From NCBI GenBank assembly GCA_019914995.1, contig CM034137.1, forward strand, positions 1,860,001-1,924,000: 64,000 bases of DNA, written 5' to 3'. This document shows, piece by piece, positions 23,370 through 39,271 of this stretch. Each line of letters begins with the position of its first letter. Position 1 is the stretch's first letter. Position numbers and translations under genes: made by a program. The notes beneath the pieces were generated by a model, which worked only from the letters and a program-made list of their open reading frames with translations, searched no databases and was not told where the DNA came from. The stretch is from Acanthochlamys bracteata. Lineage: Eukaryota; Streptophyta; Magnoliopsida; Pandanales; Velloziaceae.

Positions 23370-24815
23370 GAGTTCTTTCATAAAACAAGATGCATATGAT
23401 CTGAATGACATAACGTTGGCCTGTTCATATCGTGGTTTCTTTTGTAGTTAATTTTCCGCATGAACCCTGTGCCATTATAATGACCAGTTTCCATATTTAT
23501 ATTGCTTGATATCTTCCGAGCGAACTCACTGCCAATTTGAGATGGATTCTTACAGGGACGTGAGAATAGTCCTTTGGATTGATACTGTGGGTGTTATATA
23601 GATCGGGCATTTTTACCTCAATAGTTAGCTTTTGAGGTTTTGGTTCTGTCCAATTTATTGATAGTTTTTGACGCCAGTCCTTGCTGTCCCTGCTATCGTG
23701 TGAAGGTATATGTGAGAATAGTCCCACGTTAAAAATTTAGGTTGATATGGTGGGTGTTACATAAATGGGTTATGCCCAGTTTGTTAACAATTGGTACACA
23801 GCGGAGAAATTTCATATTTTGGTTGAAACGGAGCCATCAGCCATTGCTTCTTGCATGTTGATTAAGGTATTTAGCTTGGTCCCTCTTTATCTTCTACTTG
23901 TGATATTTGTGATATATAGCTTAAGCTTCTACTCCTTTTCCTAGAAATCTTGATTCGACCGACGTATTAGTTTAGCCTATTTGTTTTTGTATATATGTAT
24001 TCTGAACAATTATACTCTAAACATTCAGGATCTTAATGTGTTTCAGGCTTATTATATATTATATATCAACAAGCAGTATCCACCAGCTAGCTTACAGAAA
24101 TTTGCACAGGTGACAGCTTCAGCTGTGCTGGATATATAAGTACTTATGAAGCTATTCCATCGAAGGCATTGAACATGAATCAGCTTAAAACAAAAGGAAG
24201 AACAAAGAAGAAGTTATTACTAGTAGCAGGTATTAAATTATCTTCCCATGTATATATGTGATATTATCTTGCTATGTATAGGATAGTAACTAGCAGTGGT
24301 CCATCCAAGGTTGTTTAGCATGATTAATTTCTGAAGTAAGAAATTAATATTTGTTTCTCCATAACTCGTGATTGAATCACAAGCTATACATCTGCCTAGC
24401 TATATAACCTTCACCATGCATGTACTGAATTTTTTTTGATCGATCAATCTCTCAACTTGCATTCTAGCTCAAACTTCGCGCAAGTTGAAAAGGCAAAATG
24501 CATACACGGAGCAAGCTTGTCCTCAAGCGAAGTTGTCAAAAGCAACTAAAAATGTAGCAACTTGAATATCACAACCTCATCTTTATTTCGCTTTCTGTAT
24601 GAAATCTCACGTTGAAGGCTAGTACCCAACTGATAACTCTAGCTATTGTCACGTTCAATTAATAAACTTTTGAGTTTTAATTACATGAACCAATTAAATT
24701 GTCTTCTTCAAATTCAATCCTAAAAGCCTGCCCGCCAACAGGTTTAACTTCTTCTCAGAATCTATATAAAGAAGGAATGCATTAAGAACGACTGCAGCAG
24801 AAAGTTGTATTATCA
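23370..24815. other. HD-ZIP III 3' flank and promoter of the first DUF1677 gene
   Basis: The first few hundred bases are probably 3' UTR. Similar words at about 23545-23600 and 23700-23780 (GTGAGAATAGTCC and TGTGGGTGTTA(C/T)ATA) form a loose direct repeat. No gene is recognised. The last 100 bases hold the TATA box of the next gene. Confidence 0.45.
24763..24770 (+). promoter_or_regulatory. TATA box, DUF1677 gene 1
   Basis: TATATAAA, 46 bases before the ATG at 24816. This implies a leader of only about 15-20 bases, or a start slightly upstream. Confidence 0.5.
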
Positions 24816-25416
24816 ATGGAGGATGCACAACTCCATCTTCTTGTAGGCAAGGTTATTATGTATACTAACAGCTTGTTCTTTGATTTTCATGCATGTTTAA
24901 TTTCAAAGAAGGCGCATGATCAGTGCTAACACTTATTCATATTTTCCCTTTCTGTTTTATGCTTGTATATAGAAACCTCTAGGACTCCGGCGAGTTTACT
25001 CTGATATTGTATTCAAGAAAGATGAGATAGGAGAAGACACGAAGCAGTTAAGCAAAAGAGAAGATGAAGTACAAATAGTGGGATGTGAATGTTGTGGCAT
25101 GTCTGAGGATTGCACTCCAACATACATTAACAGAATAAAAGAATTCTTCTGCGGAAAATGGGTTTGCGGCTTATGCGCAGAAGCTGTGAAGGAGAAGATG
25201 AAGAAGAATCCAATGAATTACACGATTGCAGAAGCTGTAGACTCACATATGAGTCTCTGCAAGCAGTTCAACAGAACTGCTAGGTTAAACCCTAAGCTGA
25301 GTTTAGCTGGTACTATGAGAGATATAGCAAGGAAGAGCTCTTTGAATAGAAATTCACAAAGCTTTGGTGCTGGAAAGATACCAAGGTCATTAAGCTGTGT
25401 GCCTAGGATAGAATAA
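24816..25416 (+). CDS. DUF1677 family protein (gene 1)
   Basis: Two exons, 24816-24851 (only 12 codons, MEDAQLHLLVGK) and 24973-25416, joined in phase 0, giving 159 residues. The core is the Cys-rich DUF1677 signature: CECCGMSEDCT at 50-60, then YINRIKEFFCGKWVCGLCAE ending with Cys77 and Cys80, then a helical stretch with CKQFNR. The tail ends RSLSCVPRIE, a motif shared with gene 2 (SCSCIPEI). The Cys pattern suggests zinc binding, but the biochemical role of the family is unknown. The first exon is very short, so the start is less sure than the rest. It faces a paralogue about 3 kb away. Confidence 0.85.
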
Positions 25417-28235
25417 AACAACATCAGGCAGTCATCATTAACATGATGCAGATAATTAGTTTGCTCTCAATTGAATCAATTCCTATATAATCAGCTGTTT
25501 CGAGTAGAGAAAGCTAGTTAATCTGGAACAAAAAAAAGGGGAGAAAAGACAGAAAGAATGATAACAGTTTACTAGCTTCTTATATGGCATTACTATCTCA
25601 TTCCCAGATCATATCTTTCTTTTCTTTTTTTAAGATTAACTTCTATCAGGTGAAAGAAGTTTTCTTATTAGCTACAAGCGTACGTAGTTTGGATGTTAAT
25701 TTTATTATTGTTATTTGTGTTTCATTTGATTCCTTATATTCTAATTTCGATCTCCACAATTTACTCCAAACTGTGGACGACATTTTTGCGTTACCGTTAA
25801 TTTTTAGCATGTTGTTGAAGACTATTAACACATACACATGAAAATCAGTTAATTACTAATCAGTTTACTTATTTAATACCCTTTCATTTAAAGGTAACAA
25901 TTACATCAATTGGGTGGCTGTTAGTTTGAATCAAATCCAATTTGATTCAAATACGACTGGATCATGAACTACAGTGATGCGTTAGTTATTAGAATATTAT
26001 ACCATATCTAAATCGAATTAGGATGTAACTAATTCAATAAAAACTAAACCAATATATATAGTAAAGAATAAAGAAATAATTACTGCATAAGATTTATAGA
26101 TGATTGACTAAATCAACTTAATTATAGTATTAATTTTGTTTGTATGGGTTCTCAACTTCTCATGACCTATCTAAACCCACTTAACTATTTTAAAGGTAAA
26201 CTTAGATGTGACCCAATTTTAATTCGAAATTATTTTTAAATTTTTTTCTTTTTTTAAAAATAGATTTGGGCTGGATTGACCTACTAATAGGTTGGATTAG
26301 GTTTCAGTTTTAGTGGCCCACTTTAATAGACGATCCAGGAATAAGTAAAGCATTTCATGTTGAGCTTCTGGCCCATTGTAGGGCGTAGCCGTATCACAAA
26401 AGATGAAAGCAGGGAATTTTAGGATAAACCGAAAAGTCCTATACTGTGCCAAGGGGTTTCAGTAATAGTCAATGTTGTCAAGAAATTGTCGGTTGTTAAC
26501 TTTTGCGGCAGCAGTTAATTAGTACATTAGTTTATATTGTTTATGAAGAAAAGTGCCCTCTTTTATCATAATGATCAGACCCCAACCCGACATTGATTCG
26601 AAAAAATTATCATATCACTAGATCACCAGCTAATCTGAGGGATCACTGGATCAATCAGCAAGAACAATTTTGAATAAACTCATATTTCTTCATTCGGGAT
26701 CAACAACAACAACAACAAGATGTCAGGCGGAGTGGGACTATTGCACCTTACGGGCTTCTAAGATAGCTAACTAGAAACTAGAATTAATAAGTAGATTAAT
26801 TTACCAAAACTTTCATGCCTCGTACAAGGTTATGTGCCTTTATTTATACTAGAAGAGTTACTACAAAACTGGAATTACTGACTACTGTAAACCCTTTCCC
26901 AAGAAAAGTTTTATTAGAATTAAACTAAAACTTAAAGAGTCCCTGTGGACCTAAAATTTCTATATGGCAAGACTTGGACACATTAGATGCACTGCTCTTG
27001 CACCCGGTTTGGCTGCATCATGCTCAAATGGTGTCCCGGCGCCCAAGGCTGCATCATGCTCTCAGCCTAGACCGGGTGCCATCCAAGGTGTCTCCTCTCT
27101 ACTGTCTTCATGGATCACACCTTGGACCTGCCTGACAATCGTCCATCAGCCTCCGGTGAACTCTCCCGCTCTGACGAGGTTGCTCCGGCGTTTGTCCTCG
27201 TCTTTCTCCTTCTTTCTCCTCTGCTTCCTCTGCTTGCTGTCCACCAGCTGCATGTTTTTCCTTCCTGGAATCTCCTTCTCTGCCAGGTATATCAGGGACC
27301 CATCGGCAATAGCATCCATCTTTCCGGTGATGTTGATGAGCGAGCAACAACATTAGGATGAGCAGCGCGCCAAGCTGTCCTCTACTCCACTGAATAATAA
27401 CAAAAGAAATATTAAACACCAATACAGCGCAGCCTGTAGAGCGCCACCGCTCTCTCCCTTCGCCGGCAGAAAGGAGAGACTGGAGAGACTGTAGGTGCCC
27501 CTAAGGGTGGTGTGCCCTTATCCCCATTGAAATGCAAGATTAAAAAGTGTGCTGGAGACTGGAGAGTCCACACAGAGGATATAGACTATTAGATTGCTGA
27601 GCATGAGAATGACCAAAATTGTCCACAGAAAGAGTGCTTATATCTTTCCAAATATATATTATTGAGTTTTAAAACTCCCGTAGTTCCAAGTTCAACTAAT
27701 TTAACTTTTCAAAATAGCCAAAACAAAACACATACTATATAGTATATATTACCAATCATAAAATACAGAAAGTGCAATACTTTCATTATTAACCACTCTT
27801 ATTACATTTACAATTTAGTTACATAGTCTCCTTGATTAGCTCTCTCTAAACTCTCTTCCAAGAAGAAGAAGTATATATAGAGAGGTAAAAATCAAGGTTA
27901 CAAAGAAAAAAAGAAACAGGAAAACCAACACCGTTCACCATGTTTAAATACAAAAACCTACACATGGTGATGAGGTACATAATCAAACAAACACTAATTC
28001 ATTAAATCCATGATCATCCCCAAAAACTATCTCTCATCTCACAAGGATTGTGAGCACAAAAGAATGATCATGAAGAAAGGGCCCTAATAAGGAAGTTAGA
28101 TCACAAACTCAAGGGCAAAAAAACTGCTGCACGCATGCATGATTGCGCAGAAATCATACAAAAACCCTTGAACTAGAAAACAATATCCCTACCAAAACCC
28201 TAACTAATATAATTAGTTGTTTTAAGCCGGAGAGT
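25417..28235. other. Region between the convergent DUF1677 genes
   Basis: The 3' flanks of both genes surround AT-rich DNA. A GC-richer island at about 26960-27540 stands out and is listed separately. A short (CAA)n run lies at about 26700-26718. No intact gene is seen. Confidence 0.45.
26960..27540 (-). other. GC-richer island with short open frames, possible mobile-element or gene remnant
   Basis: Base composition changes sharply from the AT-rich flanks. On the minus strand an ATG at 27319 opens a 57-codon frame to 27146 (MDAIADGSLIYLAEKEIPGR then a Lys/Arg-rich stretch QRKQRRKKEKDEDKRR). An overlapping frame also stays open from about 27422 to 27108. The plus strand has a 130-residue open frame from 26964. 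None matches a family I know, and the open frames overlap. This could be the remnant of an inserted element or of a gene's first exon. Confidence 0.25.
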
Positions 28236-28832
28236 TTAGTTATTGGTTGCCGGCGACCTATCGCTGGTGTCTTTTGTTATCTCAGGAATACAGCTACAGC
28301 TTCTAGTGATGTACTTCATCTTAGCATCACCATTCTCTCTAGGACTGCTTGATGCTGACCTTGTAACTCTACCATCAGCACGAGAACATTTCTTCAGTAT
28401 CTCCTTCACCGCCGGCGCCTGAAACAGAACCGGGTGCGTGCGCCCGATCCTATTAAATTTGCTGCAAACGATAAAGTGAGAGTCTAATGCTTCCTTCATC
28501 TTGCCTCCATTTCTCTCAACTTCTTCCTTCACTGCTTCAGAACAAATCCCACAAACCCACTTGCCTCTATACTTTCCGCGGACACGGTTGATGTACTCCG
28601 GGGTGCACTCTTCCGACATACCGCAGCACTCGCACTCCGCATTATCAACTTCAGAGACTGACGGAAGCTTTGCATGATCCGCCGCCGAGTCTTTGCTTAG
28701 CTCAAAGGAAAGATCAGAGAACGCTCGTTGGAGACCTTCCATTGAAAGCCTCCGTGGCTTTTGTGGCTGTGCTTTGTTGAAGTTGTTCTTCTGTGGGTAA
28801 CGCCCTAGGAGGAGTTCTCCGTTCGGCGCCAT
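28236..28832 (-). CDS. DUF1677 family protein (gene 2)
   Basis: A single-exon minus-strand gene for 198 residues, from ATG at 28832 to stop at 28236. The N-terminal third (to about 65) is a basic then Ser-rich leader: LGRYPQKNNFNKAQPQKPRR, then LSMEGLQRAFSDLSFELSKD. The DUF1677 core follows: ECECCGMSEECTPEYINRVR at 66-85, GKWVCGIC at 90-97, and SHFIVCSKFNRIGRTHPV. The C terminus has a Ser/Arg-rich stretch and SCSCIPEI. It is longer than gene 1 and has no intron. The core is strongly similar to gene 1, so the two are paralogues. Function is unknown; conserved Cys suggest metal binding. Confidence 0.92.
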   Translation of the reverse strand: MAPNGELLLGRYPQKNNFNKAQPQKPRRLSMEGLQRAFSDLSFELSKDSAADHAKLPSVSEVDNAECECCGMSEECTPEYINRVRGKYRGKWVCGICSEAVKEEVERNGGKMKEALDSHFIVCSKFNRIGRTHPVLFQAPAVKEILKKCSRADGRVTRSASSSPRENGDAKMKYITRSCSCIPEITKDTSDRSPATNN

Positions 28833-31800
28833 TTGCTACCGATTTGACTAAAACTTAGAAATTATAACTTCGGATCAGTACTTGAGATCACTTGAACTTG
28901 TACATGAAAGGAAATCCAAATAGCCAAGCTAGTGCCTTATTTATATTACAATCATGTCTATGTATTGAAGAGAGAAGAGCAAAGTGGAGGTATGTGGGCA
29001 AAAGGGATCCAGCAATTCGGTGATAGTTACCTGTTAACAAAAAGAAACAAACTTTGCTTTGTGACCATATATAATTGGGAAGCTAATATGTTATTGCATG
29101 TATAATGCAGCAGACAAGGCTCAGGTTAGGTGATCATAGCCAGCCTCATACATAACTTATTTTAAATAATTTATATAAAGAAATAGATGTGGTGACTTGT
29201 TGAAGTAGCTCGTGAAGGCTGATGGTGATCGACGGAGAGATGTTGTTCACAGCAGTGGTACGAACTAGTTTAGAGATCACGGGACGGTTTGTCTTGCCAC
29301 AGAAGTGATCTTTGAATTCGTCTTTCGGCATATGAAACATTGCAAGTTGCTACCTCGTTGTCTTTTGAGATTTAATACTATAAGCTTGTGATCAGCTACC
29401 CAATTCTTGTTTTCCTTGAAGAATATGCCAAGAATTTATCAATGACGTCCAACTTGTTTTCTAGTTTCTCATTTCTTTAGGAAATCATAAAAATACTTAT
29501 AGATCCTTCAAATATTACCTATATATTTCCTTCACTAATGTTTATATGCATTAATCATAAGTGAATCAATTAGCAAAATTAAGCCGTACGTCCAAATATA
29601 GCATCATTTACATATGGGTACAAATATTTGTAGTTCTTTTTACGCACTTATGTGATGAACTTTTTCTCAAGGCCATCTTATCAAGCGATAAGATAGTTGT
29701 GATTCAATTAATCAAGAGATCAAATAGCTGCAAAAAAGAGCCGAAAACAATGTGAAAAAAAGGTTAGTGTTCAGTATAAGATAATTAAAACTTCTTTTCA
29801 TATATATGATGTTATTCATCGAAAAGCTTTCACAACTGTAGTTCAAAATTAAGGAAGAGATTTATCATGTAAGCAGAGAAGGAAGATGCTTCATATATGT
29901 AGCTGAAAAATGTCAAAGCTTCATAAACTTTCTGCGAAGCTCCAATTTGCAGGAAAGATAATAGTAGATTAGTAATTGCTGTAAGTGGTCGAAATGAAAT
30001 TTATAAAGCTTGAGGAGTTTGATAGAAGAGCATGCATGCAAATTCACGTGTACGTGACACATCATTGATCCCTTATCCATGCATGGATTGAGTCATTAAT
30101 TTTATGTACGTATCCCGTTCGAAAGCAGACGTATTCACGTTTAAAGCTTCAAAAAGGAAAAAGAGAAAAGAAAAAAGCAAGTGAATTAGAAAAAAGAGAA
30201 CTTCCATGCCGTTCGAGTAGTTGCTCGTTTGCGCGCAGGTGTAAAATTAAACTTCATAATGCCATATGTATCTCTGAGGAATGAAAGTATTTTTGGCCAT
30301 TTTGTCTTTCTTTATGAAAGCATGTCGTGGAAGCTAAAGCTCAGAAGTAAAGTGTAAAAGTAAAAGGAAGAAGAAAAAGAAGAGATATCTATCTATAGCT
30401 AATCAAAGTTTTCTAAACAAAATATAATTAAAACCAGCAGATGACTTGGCCGGGCCCGTTAACAATAGTATCTGGCCCGCCCATCATGTTCGTATTTATA
30501 ATAGGCCAGGAGCTGGCCCATTTAGTCTAGCCCAATATTTTTTAGTTTCAAACATTTGTAAATACTAAACAATATATATTTATGGCTTTTTAAAATCAAA
30601 ACTTAAACTAGTTTGATGTCCTTATAGCACTAAATTTTTTTTAAAAAAACGCTGTTGATTAAAAAACACTTGCTATGGCCTTATTTGCAGGCCTTATTGT
30701 ATTTAACATTATTGCTCAAATTCTGTTATATACTCGAGCCTTATGACCCACATTCTATTATTTACTTTCTTTTTGGTCCATATAGTAATTCATTTGAGTT
30801 GGCCACAGTGTTTATGAATATTATGTTTTTAAAATATAAAATATTTTTATTTTATTTTAAATAATTTTTATTTTTTATCTAATAAATAATAAAAATACGA
30901 CGAAATATATTTTTTAAATTTTAAATAAATTTTATAAAACATTAAAAAAAATTTATTAAAAAATTAAAAAATATTTTTCTAGAAAGCAAAAAGCAATACC
31001 AAATAAAAAGATAAATCCAAAATGTTATTTCGGTCAAGATTAATTGAATGAATTCAGTTCCTGACGGCTAAAGGGCTTTAATGTTTTCTTCAACTTGGAT
31101 AAGCTGGCCCAAGATTACTAGTCACTTTCAACTAATACCTCACGTAACAACCAACTTATTAGAAGTTAAATTTCCAATGATCTTCTCCACGACTAAATCT
31201 AATCCTTCCAATCAACTAATTATCAAATTAGTTAACTTGCATCATATAATCCACGCTAACTCCCTTTCTTCCATTAAAAAAATAATAATTTTTTTTAAGT
31301 AGAACTACTTAATGATTTGCGTTAAGTTTAAGCAAGTGGAATTAACTTAACATGGAATTAGATTTGATACGCTACAGAACAGATTTCATGTATTTGGGCT
31401 CGCTGGGTATACAGTTGGGCCCATTTAATTAATTGTTCACATGGCAAAAGCCCATAATGGTTGAAAGCGTTCAGTGAACATTTCGTTGACAAGCAAAGAC
31501 GTTTGGGGTATTTATAGTATAGAATTTTTCTAAAATAAAAAATATTTTTATTTTTTATTAAAAAAATAATATAAATATATAATAAAAAATTTTATTAAGT
31601 AGATTTTTAAATATTTTAAAATTTTTTTATTTAATATTTATAAAAATATATAATTAAAAATTTAAAAAAAAAGTTAGAAAAACGCTAAGTCAAAAAGTCC
31701 CAAATTTAAGGTGCGTTCTTATGCACACCGAAATTTTTTTTATAAAAAATTATTTTTAATTTATTTTTTATTATAAAAATTATAAAAAAGTTACTTTAAT

Positions 31801-32405
31801 TCATTTTTTGATATAAAAAATACATGACTTTTTAACAACACTACTTTTAATATTTTATTTATAAAAATTCATTTTCAAAATTAAGAAAAAACACAATTAA
31901 GGACTGTGACAGTGTAGTGTTTAGAAAAGGACTACACACGGCAATGCTTCGTTCCCATTTCTTGTCGTACCAGTACATAACAAAAGTCTAGAAAATAAAA
32001 AAGTCCAGTTTTGGTTCTATATCGTTCAGCAACTGCCTTCTTTTATAAACACCACAATCACAGTTGTCCTATTGATTGCCAAATTTCTCTTTTATATTAG
32101 CACCAATTATTTTTCTTATCTCCAGACCAATATCAGCCGTTGAATGAAGCTGCAGTAATTATTACTTATGTTTTTCTTAGCACCGCCATAATACAACCGT
32201 TGGATGAAGCTGTAAAGAATTAAAATTTTGTCTGCCGTGTAACTTCCTGATTCGATAATTCATTCCTTGATTACAACGACAGCAACCACTTAATTTATTA
32301 AACAGAAAAAATGTTCTCTCTTATTATAAAACGAGTGAAAACGGTTTCCTCTTCTTTCTTCTCTTCTTCTTCTCCAATTTTTTTGTTCTGAGAAATTTCG
32401 CTGAA
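28833..32405. other. Intergenic region with AT-rich elements
   Basis: Upstream of DUF1677 gene 2 lies its promoter, with TATAAATA on the minus strand at 28938-28945. The rest is AT-rich, with MITE-like blocks at about 30830-31010, 31505-31680 and 31711-31905. A minus-strand frame at 29146-29340 reads like protein in part (MPKDEFKDHFCGKTNRPVIS) but I cannot place it. The last 100 bases are C/T-rich and suit the leader of the hydrolase gene. Confidence 0.45.
31711..31905. repeat. AT-rich element, GCACACCGAA family (copy 1)
   Basis: It begins TGCGTTCTTATGCACACCGA and contains AACAACACTACTTTTAATAT. The element at 45785-45988 has the same order of motifs (GCGCACCGAAG, TTTCAACAACACTATTT, ACTCATTTTCAAAA). 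Non-coding and repeated. Confidence 0.5.
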
Positions 32406-36310
<3,905 letters not shown>

Positions 36311-37518
36311 TTAGGTTCGGGCTCTACATTGGGGATTGGGGAAATCACTCGTTTTCAGCAGGCCTTAGGTCGCCAAAGTTCAGGAATGTAATTAGGTAAA
36401 ATAACATTTGATTCTTCTCAATGTTGAGCTTTGGGAGGGGAACAGGGGTGGTTTTGTACATGTAACATGACACTTATATGTGTATAGACCCAAAATGTAT
36501 CGAAGTGTTGGTTTTATAGAAGTGACAACGACGTGCTTGTTTATGCTGTTTCCTTATGGTTCGAAGGGCGATCACGTACTCAGAATAAAACTTAGCATTT
36601 GTATTTTTTTAGCGTGTGATCATGTCCTGGTTGTTTTGAACTCCAGCTCCTGAGATTCTCTGAATTTTCAGCTATTTCGTAAGAAACTTTGCAAGAGTTA
36701 ATTCGAAGAAGAAAGGATCAAGTTATTTGAAATTTCAATTGAAATGTTTCTTGTTGAGTTTTGGGTATCAATACAAAACATATCCAAGAAACATCAAAAA
36801 GATCTCATTGTTTGTAAATTTGTAAACCCATATACTAATGATGATGAGGCATAGTAAACGCCCATACAGTGCGTCTCTTTCATAATCAATAATCACCTCA
36901 CGGAATGTTTGAAAATAGTTACAAAATAATTTTTTTTAAAAATAAAAACTATTTTAATAAATATTTCAAAAATAAATTCTTATTTTTTAATTACAATAAT
37001 AAAAATAAGTAATAATTAAATTTTAAAATTAGAATTTTTTATATTATTAGAAATTTTAAATAAATTTTATAAAATATTAAAAAATTAATATACGCAAAAA
37101 AAAAAATTAAAATAAAATGTTTACAAACGCATTTGCTAACGATGCCTCTGGTCTAAGCATTAGCATTTATCTAACAGCTCAACTAGTAAGACAAGCTGCA
37201 GCCATCAATCACTACCGATGTCCTTTGCTACAAAGCTGAGCTGTGTTTTATTCCCTTCCAGGTGGATAGCAAACTAATTGCCTGACAATCTTTTCTGTTA
37301 TTGTAAAAGTGAATGATTGCAATCTCTCTCAAACAATCAGAAAAGAGTAACATACATGGAAACCATTGGCAGTATTTCAAGAAACAAATTCGTGATATTT
37401 AAGTAGAAAAACGTTAAAAGATTCAATGCCTTACAAATTTATTCTGATTGCTTCGAAGTAGATAAAAATTCAGCAAACTAAACCAACAAAACTGAACTAC
37501 AAATGTATATACCACATA
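36311..37518. other. Region between the hydrolase and LFS-like genes (convergent 3' flanks)
   Basis: It holds the 3' UTR of the hydrolase (an AATAAAA at about 36584) and of the minus-strand LFS-like gene. An AT-rich MITE-like block lies at about 36905-37130. Nothing else is recognised. Confidence 0.5.
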
Positions 37519-38016
37519 CTACTCTTTAACTAGAAGAGCAACTTGCTCAACTCTGTTAGCCACCTGCTCCACAGCTGCTTCAAAATAAGAAACCAAACCT
37601 TCCCTGCTCCAACCATCAACAGGTTCAGTCTCAAATGACCACTCAATCCTGCACCCACCGGCGCCGGAATATTGCGGCGAGACCTTGATGCATGCAACGT
37701 GATTCTTAAACCCCATATTGTTCTCTACAATTGAGTACATGCAGCTTCTGTTGACTTGATCAAGTGAAACAAGCTTCTCTTTCGCCCAGCGACATTCCTC
37801 TTCTTCGCCGGAAGCGCAGTACCTGACTACATGACCGTCGGCATCGTTAACTTTCTTGCAAGTATGAATAGTTGGGAGCCACCGATTGAGACTGAAGAAG
37901 TCGCCGAGAAGTTTCCAGGCTTCGTCGGCGGTGATATTTTGGAGCTCTGCTGAAACCTTGCCTTCCCAGAACTGCTTGGATTCTTCTTTCTTTTCATCTT
38001 TGTGTTCTTGTGCCAT
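37519..38016 (-). CDS. Lachrymatory-factor synthase-like protein (SRPBCC / Bet v 1 fold)
   Basis: A single-exon gene on the minus strand for 165 residues, from ATG at 38016 to the stop at 37519. After a charged N-terminal tail (MAQEHKDEKKEESKQ) comes the fold start FWEGKVSAELQNITADEAWK, then the gate-like segment LLGDFFSLNRWLPTIHTCKK, VRYCASGEEEECRWAKEKLV, SYSIVENNMGF-type strands, and the closing helix GLVSYFEAAVEQVANRVEQV. This pattern matches plant proteins annotated as lachrymatory-factor synthase-like or polyketide cyclase/dehydrase superfamily. Outside Allium the ligand or reaction is unknown, so onion-type activity should not be assumed. Length is normal for the family. Confidence 0.88.
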   Translation of the reverse strand: MAQEHKDEKKEESKQFWEGKVSAELQNITADEAWKLLGDFFSLNRWLPTIHTCKKVNDADGHVVRYCASGEEEECRWAKEKLVSLDQVNRSCMYSIVENNMGFKNHVACIKVSPQYSGAGGCRIEWSFETEPVDGWSREGLVSYFEAAVEQVANRVEQVALLVKE

Positions 38017-38422
38017 CTTTCATGAGCTCTGCAAGATACGACAGCGTTGGGTTGCCTTTATAACACACATTAAACAAAAAATTTAATTAATTTGTTTATT
38101 AGTGGCCTTGTTAAATTAGTCTATGTTAGGTAATCTTATGATTATTAACATTATCACTTAAAACGTTTCTATCAAATTGCTCAATTAGCAAGTAAGTCGA
38201 TTTTGCTTACTGTAGAGAGTTATATGTGAGCCAGAATTTGGATACAGTGGATTTGCGACTTCTTTCCAAGATTCGTTTTCTCATTACGGAATTTTTAAAT
38301 GAACTTTGTATATATAAAAAATGTTTGTTTTGTTTGTTTGCTCTTGTTATTTCTCAGTTTAATTTCTAAACAGCCCTCGTTATCTATTTGGAACAACAAC
38401 ACGTGAAAAGACGCAAGTTTTT

Positions 38423-38560
38423 TTGTCTGTGGAATCTCTCCGCAAAGCTATTGAGGAAGTTAGTGAAGAAGAAGAAGAGCAATTAAATGGTTCTGTCCAA
38501 GATTTGAAGAAATATATAGAGCATCTTTCTTCTGAAAACTTTCTGCTTACCTGCAGATTC
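38423..38560 (+). pseudogene. Orphan coding-like fragment
   Basis: An open stretch reads SLRKAIEEVSEEEEEQLNGS, then VQDLKKYIEHLSSENFLL. It is charged and helical, as a coiled coil or acidic helix would be. There is no in-frame ATG at its start and no partner exon that I can find. It may be a fragment of a lost gene. I do not recognise the parent. Confidence 0.25.
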
Positions 38561-38853
38561 TTTCTACAACAGAAAAAAAAAGAAAGATGTTTCTTTCTTC
38601 TATAAGCTTGAAATATGTTTACATACTTTTAAATTTTCATCAGTATTGCATTTAGCATCTATTTTTTTAGGTCTTTTTCTAGAGAAATGTAGTCAAACGA
38701 ACTACTGCATACCATCCATCTGTGATTATTCTTAAGAAAGAGACAGATGCCTACATAATAATATCTTAATGCTATGTAAGGTAGCATTTTCCTCCAGAAA
38801 GAATAAGATAATATATATATATATAGAGAGAGAGTGGATAATAATAACAGTTA

Positions 38854-39235
38854 TTTTTTAGGGCACTTTCGGACGCTCTTTTTTTAATTTATGGTCGGAT
38901 AATATTTAAATTCAATCTCTAGCATTAGATACAAAGAATGAGTTAGAAATTTTCATAAAAGTTTTTATCTTAATCGGATTACGAATCGACTTACATTTAG
39001 CCAACTGATCAAAATAACAGAAATAATACAGTGTATATATATATATATAACTTTTCTTTCTTTATGTTATCTTGACCAATTGACTAAATAGAAGTGAATT
39101 CGTGATCCGATTGAGATAAAAATTTATAAAAATATTTTTATCTCATAATTTTTCATATATAATAGTAGAGATTAGATTTGAAGATCATTCTAACCACAAA
39201 CTAGAGAGAGTATTCAAAAATACCTCTAAAAAGAA
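38854..39235. mobile_element. Inverted-repeat MITE-like element 1
   Basis: The left part (from TTTTTTAGGGCACTTTCGGA through ATGGTCGGATAATATTTAAA) is repeated in inverse orientation on the right (through CTCTAGAG and TACCTCTAAAAAG). Arms are about 150 bp or longer and imperfect, around a (TA)n centre. It contains no gene. It is related to its neighbour at 39272-39643: both carry AATCGGA(C/T)TACGAAT and TGATCAAAAT in the arms. Confidence 0.7.
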
Positions 39236-39271
39236 AATGCTCATATCCTTCTATATATATGTACACGGGGA

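Noticed and set aside
26964..27356. A plus-strand 130-residue frame that might be a secreted or membrane protein
   Set aside because: It overlaps equally open frames on the minus strand and resembles no family; kept only as part of the GC-rich island.
29146..29340. A 64-residue minus-strand frame with a protein-like first half
   Set aside because: The second half falls into AT-rich sequence and no family match or partner exon is seen.
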